Shown piece by piece: positions 34,610 through 46,500 of a stretch of DNA of 64,000 nt. The stretch is from Trileptium ribeirensis. Its lineage: Eukaryota; Nematoda; Enoplea; Enoplida; Thoracostomopsidae. Positions within the stretch are counted from its first letter, which is position 1. The number at the start of each line of letters is the position of its first letter. A program made the translations under genes and the position numbers. The stretch covers positions 23,673 to 87,672 of the forward strand of contig JASANE010028793.1 of the NCBI GenBank assembly GCA_030248225.1, read 5' to 3'. A model generated the notes under the pieces. It was not told the DNA's origin and searched no databases. It saw only the letters and a program-made list of their open reading frames with translations.

Positions 34610-35880
34610 TTATTTTCTTACAAATTGGGAATTTTTGGGAAGGAAATTCTGGAATTGTCGGGAAACGGGAAATCGGGAATTTTTGTGAACAAAAAGTCGG
34701 AATTGTCGAGAAACGCGAAAATCGGAAATTTTTGGGAACAAAAAGTCGGGAATTGTCGGGAAACGCAAAAATTCGGGAATATTTAGGAAGGAAAAGTCGG
34801 CAATTGTCGGAAAACGGGAAAATTCGGGAATATTTGGGAAGGAAAAGTCGGGAATTGTCGGGAAACGGGAAAATTCGGGAATATTTGGGAAGGAAAAGTC
34901 GGGAATTGTCGGGAAACGGGAAAATTCGGGAATATTTGGGAAGGAAAAGTCGGGAATTGTCGGGAAACGGGAAGATTCGAGAATATTTTGAAAAAAGTTT
35001 GGAATTGTAATTTTGGGGAAGGAATAGTCGGGAAACGGGAAAATCGGGAATTCTTGGGAAGCAAAAGTCGGGAATTGTCGGGAAACGGGAAAGTTAGGGA
35101 ATATTTGGGAAGGAAAAGTCGGGAATTGTCGGAAAACGGGGAAATTCGGGAATGTTTGCGAAGGAAAAGTCGGGAATTGTCGGGAAACGGGAAAGTTAGG
35201 GAATATTTGGGAAGGAAAAGTCGGGAATTGTCGGGAAACGGGGAAATTCGGGAATATTTGCGAAGGAAAGGTCGGGAATTGTCGGGAAACGGGAAAATTC
35301 GGGAATATTAGTGAAGGAAAAGTCTGGGATTGTCGGAAAACAAGAAAGTTCGGGAATATTTGCGAAGGAAAGGTCGGGAATTGTCGGAAAACGAAAATAT
35401 TCGAGAATATTTTGAAAAAAGTCTGGAATTGTCGGGAACGGGAAAATCAATAATTTGGGGAAGGAAAAGTCGGAAAACAGGAAAATCGGGAATTCTTGGA
35501 AAGGAAAAGTCGGGAATTGTCAGGAAACGGGAAAGTTCGTGAATATTTGGGAAGGAAAAATCGCGAATTGTCGGGAAACGAGAAAATTCGGGAATATTTG
35601 GGAAAGAAAAGCCGGGAATTGTCGGGAAGCGGGAAAATTCGGGAATATTTTGAAATAAAAGTCTGGAATTGTCGGGAAACGGGAAAATTCGGAATTTCTG
35701 GGAAGAAAAAGTCGGAAATTGTTGGAAAACGGGAAAACCGGGACTTTTTGGGAAGGAAAAGTCAGGAATTGTTGGGAAACGGCAAAATTGGAGAATATTT
35801 GGGAAGGGAAAGTCAGGAATTGTCGGGAAACGGGAAAATTCGAGAATATTTGGGAAGGAAAGTAGGGTATGCTCGTTGGA
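34610..35880. repeat. 51-bp GGGAA-rich tandem array (left subterminal)
   Basis: About 25 units of roughly 51 bp, built from GGGAATTGTCGGGAAACGGG, AAAATTCGGGAATATTTGGG and AAGGAAAAGTC. Because 51 is divisible by 3, long open frames run through the array on both strands (up to 140 codons); these are repeat artefacts. Unit boundaries blur towards both edges. Confidence 0.93.
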
Positions 35881-36204
35881 TTCGAAAGGATTGGACGCAT
35901 TCTGAACACTCTATATAAAATATAAAAATACACGTGCAAATCTTATCGGTTTGTGTCGGATTGTGTTGGACTAAATGTGAACACGGGCTATAAACAGCAG
36001 GGGTGTCACCAGAAAATTTCAGCTGGCGGCAGCCACTCATTGTGAAGGTCAGCTTAAATGGTGATTTCACGATTGCATGTTGAAAAAAATTTGTTTCAGT
36101 TCTAGACTAATTGACACCATAATAAACCTGGTGGCACGGCCGGCCAGTGACCCCACGACGACGCTCCTGTATAAACGCACAAACAACCATATTTCTACAC
36201 GGCA
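35881..36204. other. Interior of nested element, unassigned
   Basis: Contains AGAAAATTTCAGCTGGCGGC...GCAGCCACTCATTGTG (36014-36050), which recurs in altered form at about 53996-54040. No gene was seen. Confidence 0.5.
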
Positions 36205-36650
36205 GACCTTTATTTCTGTTTCTTATTTTTTTAGATTAACTCGTGCCTAGCCTTCAATAGGCTTAGATACTGTCGAGAAACCGTGTAGTATTTAGAAGAA
36301 ATGTTGAAGTATAAAAACAGGAACAACAGCCACAGCTTGCTGCGTTATTCGAAATTTAAAGAACAAGTTATAATGTAGAAATATGATTCGTGAAATACGA
36401 ACTTTAAGTAAACCTTTATTTCTGTTTCTTATTTTTAGAATTACTCGGGCCTAGCTTTCAATGGTTTAAAATAGTGTCGAGAAACGGTGCCGTATCTAGA
36501 AAAAATGATGAAGTATAAAAACAGGAACAACAGCCACAGCTTGCTGCGTTATTCGAAACAAGCAAGTTATAACATTTGGAATATGAATCGTGACCGATGA
36601 AGTTCAAGCAGACCTTTATTTCTGTTTCTTATTTTTTAGGTCCAGTCGCA
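36205..36650. repeat. About 200-bp tandem repeat, two full units and a partial
   Basis: GACCTTTATTTCTGTTTCTT starts units at 36205, 36411 (first base changed) and 36611. The two full units share AAAACAGGAACAACAGCCAC and GCTTGCTGCGTTATTCGAAA. Each unit carries TTTCTTATTTTT(TT)AG, a splice-acceptor-like tract. Confidence 0.85.
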
Positions 36651-36850
36651 CTCTAGATAAAAGAACCGTATATAGCAGATTTATAACCTATAACACTCGC
36701 TTGAATTCACAAATACATTAAAAACATGACGCAATTTGAAAAATTAATTTCTAGAAAAAGATTATCGTATCATATTCAGGCCCACGCGGCCCAGGGAGAT
36801 GTCCCACAGAAGGGACTTTTTGGCAAAGTTGTAAATTTCTATGATTGTTG
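36651..36850. repeat. Dispersed duplicate, copy 1 (pairs with 40049-40250)
   Basis: CTCTAGAT, TATATAGCAGATTTATAAC, ACACTCGCTTGAATTCACAA and GAGATGTCCCACA occur in the same order and orientation at 40049-40250. Both copies lie inside the nested element, 3.4 kb apart. Confidence 0.85.
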
Positions 36851-39800
36851 TATGGTCGTTCTCTTCTGCATAGTGCGTACAGCGTGCTGTTGCGTACAGA
36901 CCGCGTCTACAGTTGCACTTGATGCCACATATATAATGGACTTTAATATAATTCTCTTTGTTCAATTACGAATGTATATGTGAATTTACGACGGCTATTC
37001 AATGTTCCTGACTTGCCGCTACCGCCAGATAATTAAAATTGTGTCGATAGCTATTTTGGATATCTATTTTTTGGAAGGTGGGCAAAGCTGGTGCAGCAAC
37101 CAGACCCTCCTTTGGCTCTCCATACACCCACAGTGGGACCTCCAAAGGAGATTGAGTGTCGTAAGGTGCCTTTAATGTCACAAGGACGCTTCTGCAAGCA
37201 ACGCACTAACATACAGACCCACATACAGTACTGATTGAAAAGTTAATTCATATCGGATACCGCGTTCATAATCTGGACTATTTCGGTACTGAAAGGAACG
37301 AGCGGTATTTGTTCAAACAGCGCACATTTGTGCGAAAATTTTTTGTGCATGGGTCCAATGTATAACTCTTTTACAAAGTTGACGGATTTTCACCAATGTT
37401 ATCAGCCAAAAATTTTATGTATATGAAACTATTTTGCGCAGTGCTTAAGCCAAATATCTTTAAATTCAGGACTTTCATACATAAATTTTTGTTGGTGTTC
37501 CCAAGCGTTTGTCATGCGTCAAGGCCACTTACACTCAGTTCTATAAAAATTTTTTTATTGATCGTGAATCTATTTCTGATCTTCCACGCCTATCGGTAAT
37601 GTAAATTGCCAGCGCTCAACTACACATTACACTATAATAATATATAACTATTTTTGAAACACTAATATATCAACTAAAAGCCTGCAAATTTTTTGTTCAT
37701 ATTCTCTGCCAGATTCAAATATTCTAATAACATTTATGTCCTAAATAATGTGTTAAGACTATAAAGTTTGAGTATTGGGCTTAGTATATCGACAAAGGCA
37801 CAACCTGCATAAGACTTTTAGTCTTAGGCTTTGATTTGAACACTAAACTCTTTTGGTTCCTCAATACGATGAAAGCGATTGCATTTGTGGTATACATCAA
37901 ATAGTACAAGCACTAGCAGCCAACAACGTAAAGAAACATGACACTTTAAATTATGTCTCTTGCAAGTTGTAATTTGTAAATGCCAAACCCTATTGTCATT
38001 GGAGGACGTGATAAAGATCCTACGATTCTGAGTGTGATAATTTTTGAGTGGCTTCTGTGTTACTACTATTGCATTGTTTATGTATTATTGTTATTCTGGG
38101 ACATTAAATGGGTCAGGAAGGAACCTAGTAACAGTTGCCTGGCGTTGCTAGTCGTAGTTCCATTCACCTTAGCTGCGCGGAAACTAAACTGTGTGTCTAT
38201 CTTTACTTTTATAGTCTCAGCATTCCGGGCTGAGTTTCAGGCTTTTATCAGAATAGGATGTCGGGCAGGTATTTTCATTCCAAACTAGAACACTGGCGTG
38301 AACAAAGAAAAAACAGCCTGGCGCGGCCTATATACCAGCCCACGCCTTTGGGTCTGATTACTCAAATATGGTTTCCATGTTCGATTTCGCTACTACGTTG
38401 TTTGAAAAGCGTTTAATTTAGCAAGATACCGACAATTTGAAATCTGGCTTGACAGATTTTGCGCCGACTGACTTTATTGTGCGGAACACCTATCGCAGAC
38501 ATCCAACACGTAGCCGAACTATAGCATTTATCTTAAATATATGTGTGAATTTAAAAAATACTAATGTGTCGAAACGAATACAGCAGGAACAAGTAAGTAA
38601 ACTTATATACTCGTAAACTTCGCTAAAATAATCACAGTTGTATTGACAGTTTATGACAGTATAACAAACAAATATATGTTTGGTTGGCACTTTCGATTTG
38701 GATGGAAACAAGAATACCACGCTATCATTGTGTGCAACAGAGAACATGTAGTTGAAGTAAAACGATTCGAACGGAAGTCTCTGTTCCAGAATTAAAACAA
38801 ACTAATTCCGACGTGATAAATGAGGTCGTTTTGCAAAACCATTTTTGACAGTCTCTATTGGCGATACGACTGCAAAACAAAATCGATCAAAATTGCAAAG
38901 CAGCGTTATTGACGCAGCGGAAACACAATGCCTTGCATACAAGTAATAAAAGTTGCAAAAGTACTTTCACCAACCAAAAATGTGTTTGACTGTTTGAGAA
39001 ATCTTTGCCCGCTCAAAATTTACTATGAACGCTAAATATTTAAGAATGAAAAGCATAATGCGCGACATAAGTAATGATAATATGAATCCAGCATATAAAA
39101 GCCTTTCGAAATATATTTTGCAAATTTTATAAACATAAGCTTACGCAAATTACATTCAACAAAAGCTTACACAAATTGCAGTAGTATGTAGCGGCATTTT
39201 GCTTAATAGCGCTGTGGCGTCGGAAGCCTGCGTAGAATTATGTGGTTGCCAATCTAATATTGATATAAACATTTATGTGTATTGTCAAATTTAAATTTAT
39301 ATTCGTTTACTAGCAACAGTTGATACCCCACGCCTTGTCTAGCCTTTCCCATAGGTATTGTTACACATTCTAATATACTGATTTCATGTAATCTTAACAC
39401 AAATTATGCATAAACATTAAAGTGTAAGATTTCATTATAATTAAATGTTGGAGCTTTAACAACTTTTAGACACCACCGAAGTTAAATCTGCTTATTATAT
39501 TAACATTATTTATTGAAATATTATATGACAGGCATTATACAATTACTTTGTATGTCATAAACCAAAATTACATTAACACTAATACACCCAAACTTGCAAA
39601 ATCGCTATGAGTGGCCTGGTCTAAACGTACTCTTATCGACATTTTTGCTTTGAGCAACAAGATCAAACACCGCAAGCCTGGATTATCCAAATGTATAAAT
39701 GCTGCTTGGGAGGCATCGGCTGGATGGAAGACTACGTCGGAACCACGAGCATAATGTACTAAACCACATTGCTACTAGCTACGAGCAATACGGTAGAGAA

Positions 39801-39884
39801 GTTTGCAGACATCGAAAAATAACGGAGAAACCTAACTGCTGGGGTGTGTGTCTATTTTCAGTAGACACCCATAAAAACAAAATA
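36851..39884. other. Interior of nested element, no gene recognised
   Basis: Scattered short frames only. A plus-strand 102-codon frame at 37980-38288 has two hydrophobic stretches but matches nothing I know. A segment at 37075-37150 (GACCCTCCTTTGG, ACCTCC) resembles 54110-54165. Confidence 0.45.
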
Positions 39885-39930
39885 AAAATTTCCCGTAGGA
39901 CTCGGGAAGCCCCTAACATGACCCATGCTT
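39885..39930 (-). repeat. Internal, decayed copy of the element's right end
   Basis: AAATTTCCCGTAGGACTCGGGAAGCCCCTAACATGACCCATG follows the right terminal sequence at 43109-43152 with several changes and a small deletion. It is in the same orientation, so the nested element contains an extra terminus, as expected if it is composite or self-inserted. Confidence 0.65.
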
Positions 39931-40048
39931 AATGGTTTACACGTGACACAGCCTAACAAATGAGGACACACTGTAATTCTGGAAACCAAGGTCGTTGACC
40001 GTAAAATCCTTGAAACCTTTTCCCAAGGTATAATATTATCCATTCGAA

Positions 40049-40250
40049 CTCTAGATACACAACCATATATAGCAGATTTATAACGTGTAACACTCGCTTG
40101 AATTCACAAACACATTAAAAGCATCACAAAATTTGAAAAATTGATTTCCAAAAAAGGGTTATCGTGCCATATTCAGGCCCATAGCGGTCCAATGAGATGT
40201 CCCACAAATAGGATTGTTAAGCAAAATTGTAGATTTCGATGATTGTAGTC
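40049..40250. repeat. Dispersed duplicate, copy 2 (pairs with 36651-36850)
   Basis: Same order of words as copy 1, with scattered substitutions. It begins about 120 bp after the internal terminus at 39885-39930. Confidence 0.85.
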
Positions 40251-40694
40251 AGTGTACTAAAATCATATATATGGCCCACAACTCTTGACGCCTCGAACGC
40301 AATACATAACCCAATAACCTTTTCACAAGGTATAATATCGTGAAGCGAGACAAATTTTCAAAGCTGTGAATCTGAACATCATCGCATTTAAAAGCTGAAA
40401 AGCATTTAAATTAGCATATTTGTCACCGTCGGTAGGAATTTCAACGCTATCATCAGACCCTATATAAAAACGAGATGGCGTGGTCCGCCTCCTGATGCCA
40501 TAGTGATGAGATGAAGCTAATCGAGGAGTTGAATGCAATAACGCATAGTGCGGCCAAACGTATCATCTGACGCCTCATTCACCGCGGATTGGATTTTATC
40601 ACCCACTAGTCGTGAACTAGGAGTACAGTCTTTCCATACAGAGCTCGGGTTGAAAAAATAGATTCCGGCCTTCCTAAAACATGGACAATATTAT

Positions 40695-41025
40695 CTATAC
40701 CAGTCTTGATAGTATTCCATGTTTTTCCAAAAACTGTTTTATTTTGTCAACGTTGCGTTGATGGAACCAAACGCTTTGCAGTTCCCAATATTTCATGGAA
40801 GTTTCAGACACACCGATGGATAATGGTTGTAAATCATATGAAATGTTCGAAAGCAGCGGAACTAATTTCACGTGATTTTCTTCGGCGAAGGTGGAATTCC
40901 ATGTCTCCATGTTGAGAAGCATGACCATGCAAAACAATTAAGTCATAACCTCCCCAGGCACCGGATTCCTTTAGAGCATAAATATTTCTCGAAACCATTT
41001 CAAACACATTTCCTGCGCAGTTCAA
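40695..41025 (-). pseudogene. pogo/Tigger-type transposase fragment (DDE)
   Basis: The minus strand, with one frame change near 40915, reads GGYDLIVLHGHAS and then METWNSTFAEENHVKLVPL and YDLQPLSIGVSETSMKYW. This is the 'llLDGHsSH....i.fa..n.i.l..lPphtth.LQPLDvgvF.plk..W' core of pogo-family transposases. The catalytic Asp before GH is His here and the downstream LQPLD has lost its Asp, so it is inactive. The N-terminal DNA-binding part and the first catalytic block are absent. It lies inside the nested element, but nothing shows that it ever mobilised it. Confidence 0.7.
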
Positions 41026-42800
41026 AGAAGAGGGGAGCTCTCAGGGTATACAGCACCATTCCAAAAAGAGTATATCGAAACACACACATATATATATATA
41101 TATTCAAATGAATCTTGTCATCCTTTTCAGCAACTTCTTAAGCCTATATAAACACTCGTTTTTAATAAACTATAGCAATCGACTGACAGCAACGAAGTCA
41201 TGCATAGGTCATGGGGGAAGTACAAGACGACACGGTACCATTCTAAAAGAAATACGTTCAAAAAATCAATCCATCATTTTCAGTATCCTCAAACATCTTT
41301 ACAATAGCAGATGCAACAAAATATAGCTTTAGATTAAAAACCACGAAATCATGTATGTTTCTGGGAAGTAAGGGCGGTGCGGAGGATACAGTATCGTTTC
41401 AAAAGAAAATATCGGTCGATCATAGATACATTCAAATCAATCATATCATCGTTTTCATCAACATCTAAAATCTTTATAGTGACCACATAATGCTTATTTG
41501 CACTTTATATTAAGTATATGATATGCAAAGGGTTAAAATGGTTCCATATGAGCTCAGTTATGTCTCGTGAACCCCTTATCTAAGAGTCTGACACGAAATT
41601 GTTAATCGACAAAGTTGTAGATCACGTCAAGCCACCTACAAAATATGTGCAATATTTTTGATATGAAGCCTGTGTTTTGAGATGAATCCAGGAAAGTATT
41701 TTCCTTCGATCCCAAAGCTTGTGGGATCTACTATACCACATGGGAGGGTTGCGCAAACGAAACCCGTGTTGGGTCACGGTGTAGCCTATAGGGTATCATG
41801 TGCAAAGACGTCTTTGAAAGATCTTCATTCCAGAGATATTTAGAAAAACTGGCCGTATGGACTGGCAGACAGACGGACGGACACGGTAAAATTTATCTGA
41901 GCGCATACAAATATAGGATTACTTGCTTCACGCTTGCTTTACGTTGATACGTAAAACAGATTAATGCATAAATGTTAAATTGATTCCGGTATGTGTTTAA
42001 GAAAATGCAACATATATAATAAATGTGTTGAATCAAAATGCAAAAGCCGAATTAGCAAAGATAAGCGTCTAGAAAACTGCAGTGGCCATTGATTTTATTA
42101 ATTTTCAAATTTTGAAAAGTATTACAGAAAACCGTTTTAGTTTCCGTTATTTTCAGATAAATTAGAAGTTCTGCCCCTAGTGTACCATGTCAAGATTTCC
42201 ACCTCGAATATTCGATCAATGTTTTGCCTCTCTAAGGCTAAACTAGGATTAGGCCTGAGACTTAGTTTCCCCTAAGGCTAAACTTAGCCTTGGCACTTCA
42301 CACTCAAACTTTAAAATTTTGCCTTATGTAATCGTATGTAGTCCTCTCAAATAATGGGGGATTATTGGAATAAAATCACCAGAGTGTTCGTAATGCGACG
42401 CGCTACACTAAAACACATTGTAATTTTATTCACACTGCATCAAACGTCTAATCCCATGCCATGTGTGACGTGAATATGGTCACCATAAAAGAAATCATTC
42501 AAATGTTCATGAACGGAAATGCGTAAAGACTTTTGATTGCGCTTCATGACATGCAGAGCTCAAGGGCGTATTATAAAAGTTTTGTGTGTAATATTTATTG
42601 CCTAGAAAATTTTCTCGCTTCACCAGCAGTTTTCTTCTCTTTGACAGATATGATTGATGATAAGTGAGCCCGCTCTCTTTTTGATGGTCATCGTTTACCT
42701 TATACGTCAAGAGGTATAGTACATGGCGTGGAAATGCTGCTCCGGCTGATAGGAGAAATGGCCCTGGATCCACTGTTTCGCGAGACTGGAAGCAATCCTG
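41026..42800. other. Interior of nested element, unassigned
   Basis: No gene was seen. GACAGACGGACGGACACGG near 41868 resembles a motif near 17853. A cluster of AGGCTAAACT/CTTAGCC words lies at 42228-42295. Confidence 0.45.
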
Positions 42801-42809
42801 CAGCAGCTT

Positions 42810-43085
42810 TTGCAAAGAACATTTTGTTCCCAAAAATTCTCCGGTTTTTTCAGCAAAGAAAAATTTCCTTTCCAAAAATTCCTGGGAAGGAAAATTTCCT
42901 ACAATTCCCAAGAATTTTGGGGAAACAAAATTTCATTTACTTCCCGGGAATTTTCGGGAAGGGAAAGTTCCTTTCCAAAAATTCCCAGAAATTTTTGGGA
43001 AGGAAAATTTCCTTTCCAAAAATTCCCGAGAATTTTCGGGAAGGAAAATTTCCTTTCCAAAAATTCCCGGGAATTTTCGGGAAAG
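42810..43085. repeat. About 41-bp palindromic tandem array (right subterminal)
   Basis: Units such as TTCCTTTCCAAAAATTCCCG followed by (A/G)GAATTTTCGGGAAGGAAAAT repeat at about 41 bp in the last copies. Each unit is close to its own reverse complement. It mirrors the GGGAA composition of the left array but differs in period. Confidence 0.88.
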
Positions 43086-43160
43086 TAAGACACATATGCA
43101 TAAAATAAATTTTCCCGCAGGAATCGGGAAGCCCCTAAAGGTGACATGGGCCGGGTATTG

Positions 43161-43173
43161 TTTGTGTCGGGAA
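43161..43173 (+). other. BEL sequence between the nested element and the 3' LTR
   Basis: TTTGTGTCGGGAA. The short purine run GGGAA directly before the LTR's TG could be the end of the polypurine tract that primes plus-strand synthesis, but it is weak. Confidence 0.4.
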
Positions 43174-43581
43174 TGTCACGTAAAATACTAATTTGAATAA
43201 TATTAGCTATTTCAGTGTCACTATTAGCATATTACATTGACGTTTTTGTAGTAAAGTTAGTAGTATTATGGGTAGGAAGGTGATTGAATAGTAAATGGTG
43301 TCACTGAGAGTATGTCCCAGAGGATTGGTACTGAGTTTTGGAACTTTCTATAGTTTTTGATAGACTATTTTGATAACATTTTTGTTAAACTTGGTGTTAC
43401 TATTTCCGGTTAAAAGAACTTATTGCTTTTCATATTTCAGTTGTAATTTGTTGCATTCAGTGTTGATTCAGTTGTCGTTATAGTTAAGAATCGTCATTTT
43501 GTTCCAATAATTTATCTCGACTGCAACTACTGGGCGACTAGATAACCCAATAGCATTCAGTATCGAGCACAATTTTGCACA
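43174..43581 (+). repeat. BEL/Pao 3' LTR
   Basis: Starts TGTCACGTAAAATACT and ends TTTTGCACA. It is the same length as the 5' LTR, with about 21 substitutions and no indels by my count. Confidence 0.93.
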
Positions 43582-46500
43582 ATAGTGTCAACCATACTGT
43601 TCAATTTTTTAATTTCAGTAACAAAAATTGAAAGACTTTTATTCCATCAGAATGCTTCTAACACATCATATTTCCCTGGAATTTCGGGAAGCTGGTGACT
43701 ACTAGTGGCTTAATATTTATGGCGCTTCGATAAAATGGCTCAAGTAACCCTGAGGAGCGGTGTGTTATAACGTTAGAAAAAAGAATAGCTTGGAGCTGGA
43801 GTTTGGAGGCGGGAGCCCCCCGACATAGTCCTAGGCTTAGTGTATGTTTTATATAAGGACCTAGGCTTAGGCTAAGACTAAGGTTTAGTATTTCGAGAAC
43901 GGCATGGCCTGCATTTTATTTTCGTTCGTTAGGGTTACAAGAGGTTACTTAGGCTATCATAATTTTCTCGGGGTTACTGGGCCATTATGCATACTTTGAT
44001 GTCAATTAAGTAGTGATGCCGTTAATATTGCTAAAACGACAGTATCTCAGGCGTATAAAACGTAGATATATCAGAGAAGATATTGAAAGACACGGGCGCA
44101 TGAAACGACGTACTATAAGCTATTGGCATAGTGCAAAGAACATGCAAATAATTTTTCATGTGTCTCGTAGAAATGCTGTCTGTATAAGGCTCATCTACCA
44201 GGCGGCCGTCCTGGTTGTAGAAGACAACTGCGTAACTAATCCATGTAGCCCCAAATAAACCAAATTTAGCAACAAATGAAAAAAATTGAAGTTTAACAAC
44301 ACAGGCTTACCATGATACAGTCGTTGTTGTTGGGATAAGAAATAAAGGTGAAACAAATTGCTCACAAGCGAGACAAGTACAAATTTGTGACTAATGAGGT
44401 TTAAACTGAAACGTAAATCAAATATATAGCACTTGTATCAGCAATGCTCACTTTCCTTACATTAAAATATCCTCATATCATGCAGTGCTGGGGCATGCAT
44501 GGCCCCTCTGCCCACCTCTGACTATGCCACTGATTTCAGACTCATTTGCGCTTGGTGTTATGCTTGTCTTTCTCGTCCATGAAGGATGGACGAATAGATT
44601 AGTCGGATAAGCTTGTACTGCCCAGTAGCTGTCGTTCTAGCTATTTTTCAATCTATTTCTTAGGGTTTCGTTTATTTGGAACTCGAGTTCATCTCTCACT
44701 TGTACTCGGCCTGTCTTTCCCCGTCCATGCAGCAAGAGGAAAGCCTGTCCGCTCCGTTTTTGCATTTCGGATTCCAGAAGAATGCGAAGGAAATAAGGTG
44801 ATATCTGTTGCACATACACAAATTGTAGCGGCAATTTTATATAATCATGGTGTGAAATAACGAAAAGGAGTCTGAGAACCGATAAATTGTGAAAATTCTT
44901 GGACTCAACGGAGTGGTGTTTAACGATCCGTGAGAGATTACACGAAATGCCTAGTCTAAATTTCGACCCAATAAAATACCAATTTGTAGCAAGCCTTATA
45001 GTCATACAGGGATCCCTCGACGAATCACATAAAAATCAAAATTTCTAGAATGCAGAACAATATCACCAGCCGAGTCTTCTACCTGTGGGCAGGCCCAAGG
45101 CTTGACTTTACCTTCAGGGAGACCTGTATGCCACTAAGCACGGGGGCCTGAATTATGGAGGTCAGGTCGAACACCCTATTAAACTCGATTGAGGCCTACT
45201 AAGCTAACCAGTTCACTTAAGTCAACTGCCTGGATCGTACGGGCATGCTGGGCATCCCTTAGGGGTAAAACTAGCTCTAGAACAACGTACTCGAACAAAT
45301 GTAAAAATTTTGTGAACTAAACATTGTTATTATGAACAAAGTCAGCCTCAGACACGTAAACCAAGTGCTGGTTGAATCGTCTTCGATATGATAAGCTAAG
45401 CGTGAGACCTAGAGTAAGAAGCTAAGGTCCTTATATATGCCATATCGCCTTAGTAAAACCATAGTTAGTTACGGTAAATATATATCTCTGTACGCCTTGA
45501 AGTATTTTGCGTCATGCATGCACGAGTTCAGATGTCCCAGAGTGGTCGCCGAGTCTTTGTTTGGGGGAAGGTGCGGCGCATCAAGCGCTGCCTGTGTGTT
45601 CAGCGCCTTGGGCTCAACCAGAAGGAGAGGTCGAATGACCTGTTAGATCGCGCCGAGGTGGGAGGGGGCCGTGTTCGACGCCAGAACTGCATATCCCGTC
45701 CCATATGAGAATATATATATGATCTGCATGTAGTCTACCGCGATAACCGCGAAGAAATTGAAGCATAGAACGGTCTTTTATTAAGTCGTATTTTCTTGCC
45801 ATTGTGCGATATATCTATATATGTGCAAGATCCGAAGTGGGAGGGACAGCGGGTCTTCCCGGAGGAGGTAGTTCCTAGATGAGATCTGCCGGTCTGCGGG
45901 GTTGTCGTCAAGTGAGATAAATTTTCGAAAATTTTTGAGACTCCACATTTTTTATAATTTTCGCCGTGTTATCTTCATTTTCCACTGAGCTTAACCCAGT
46001 TTCCGTAATGTTTGAAAGCTTTGCTCAATTTTTGCTCATTTCCATTGATTTTTGCTTAATCTTGCTAACATGTCCGCGCGCCTTGGGGAGGGGCGAGGAG
46101 TGCGGAGCTTCAGTGGGATCATGTTACCTTCCAGGAAGCGGGGATCGGCGACGCCCCGAGAAAATTCCGAGTCTTAGCCTATAATCCCCTTCTCTCCACG
46201 GTAGGTTTGTATAGATATACTGCCCCATTTAAATACTCTTCGTATAGCTATAGAATATTTAACAAAGACATATAGCGTACAGTCCACGTCGAATTTAGGT
46301 AATTACATGGCTTAGCAAAGTAATTTAGGACCAACAACTATAGACGTTTGACGCTTATGATTTATAGCCTATAGTATTCTAAACGATCATATATTGATAT
46401 TGATTCTATATTGTTTCAAATCATCGTTTTACGCTCTAGAATCTATGAAATAGCAGTGGGAATTGTACATGTATCGATATGGTAAACGGTTGTGAACCCT

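Larger units (their letters stand above)
34517..43152. mobile_element. Nested 8.6-kb inverted-repeat element inside the BEL 3' end
   Basis: The left end, TGCCCATGTCACCTTTAGGG... (34517 on), is the inverse of the right end, ...CCCCTAAAGGTGACATGGGCC (to 43152). Both ends continue into CTTCCCGATTCCTGCGGGAAAATTT, giving inverted ends of about 45 bp. The flanks are GGGTACTG (34509-34516) and GGGTATTG (43153-43160), an 8-bp duplication with one mismatch. Behind each end lies a GGGAA-rich tandem array. BEL sequence resumes immediately outside on both sides. An 8-bp duplication fits hAT or P-type elements, but GGGTACTG does not fit the hAT rule nTnnnnAn, and no matching transposase was found. The interior contains unrelated debris, so it is probably itself composite. 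Confidence 0.75.
27098..43586 (+). mobile_element. BEL/Pao LTR retrotransposon, interrupted by a nested element
   Basis: Two 408-bp LTRs (27103-27510 and 43174-43581) are flanked by a perfect 5-bp target duplication, ATAGT, at 27098-27102 and 43582-43586. A tRNA primer site beginning TGG follows the 5' LTR directly. Between them, in order, are gag, protease, RT, RNase H, integrase and a third ORF, all on the plus strand. Without the 8.6-kb insert (34517-43152) and its duplicated 8 bp, the element is about 7.8 kb. By eye the LTRs differ at about 21 of 408 positions (about 5%), so it is not a very recent arrival. Gag-pol carries at least ten stops or frame changes and cannot be autonomous. Confidence 0.92.

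Noticed and set aside
34606..35939. Several long open frames on both strands (up to 140 codons)
   Set aside because: They are forced open by the 51-bp repeat period and translate to the same short peptide over and over.
42728..43108. Plus- and minus-strand frames near the right end of the nested element
   Set aside because: They cross the palindromic 41-bp array and are compositional.
34517..43152. Nested element as a hAT transposon
   Set aside because: The 8-bp duplication length fits, but GGGTACTG does not follow nTnnnnAn, and no hAT transposase is present; left unclassified.
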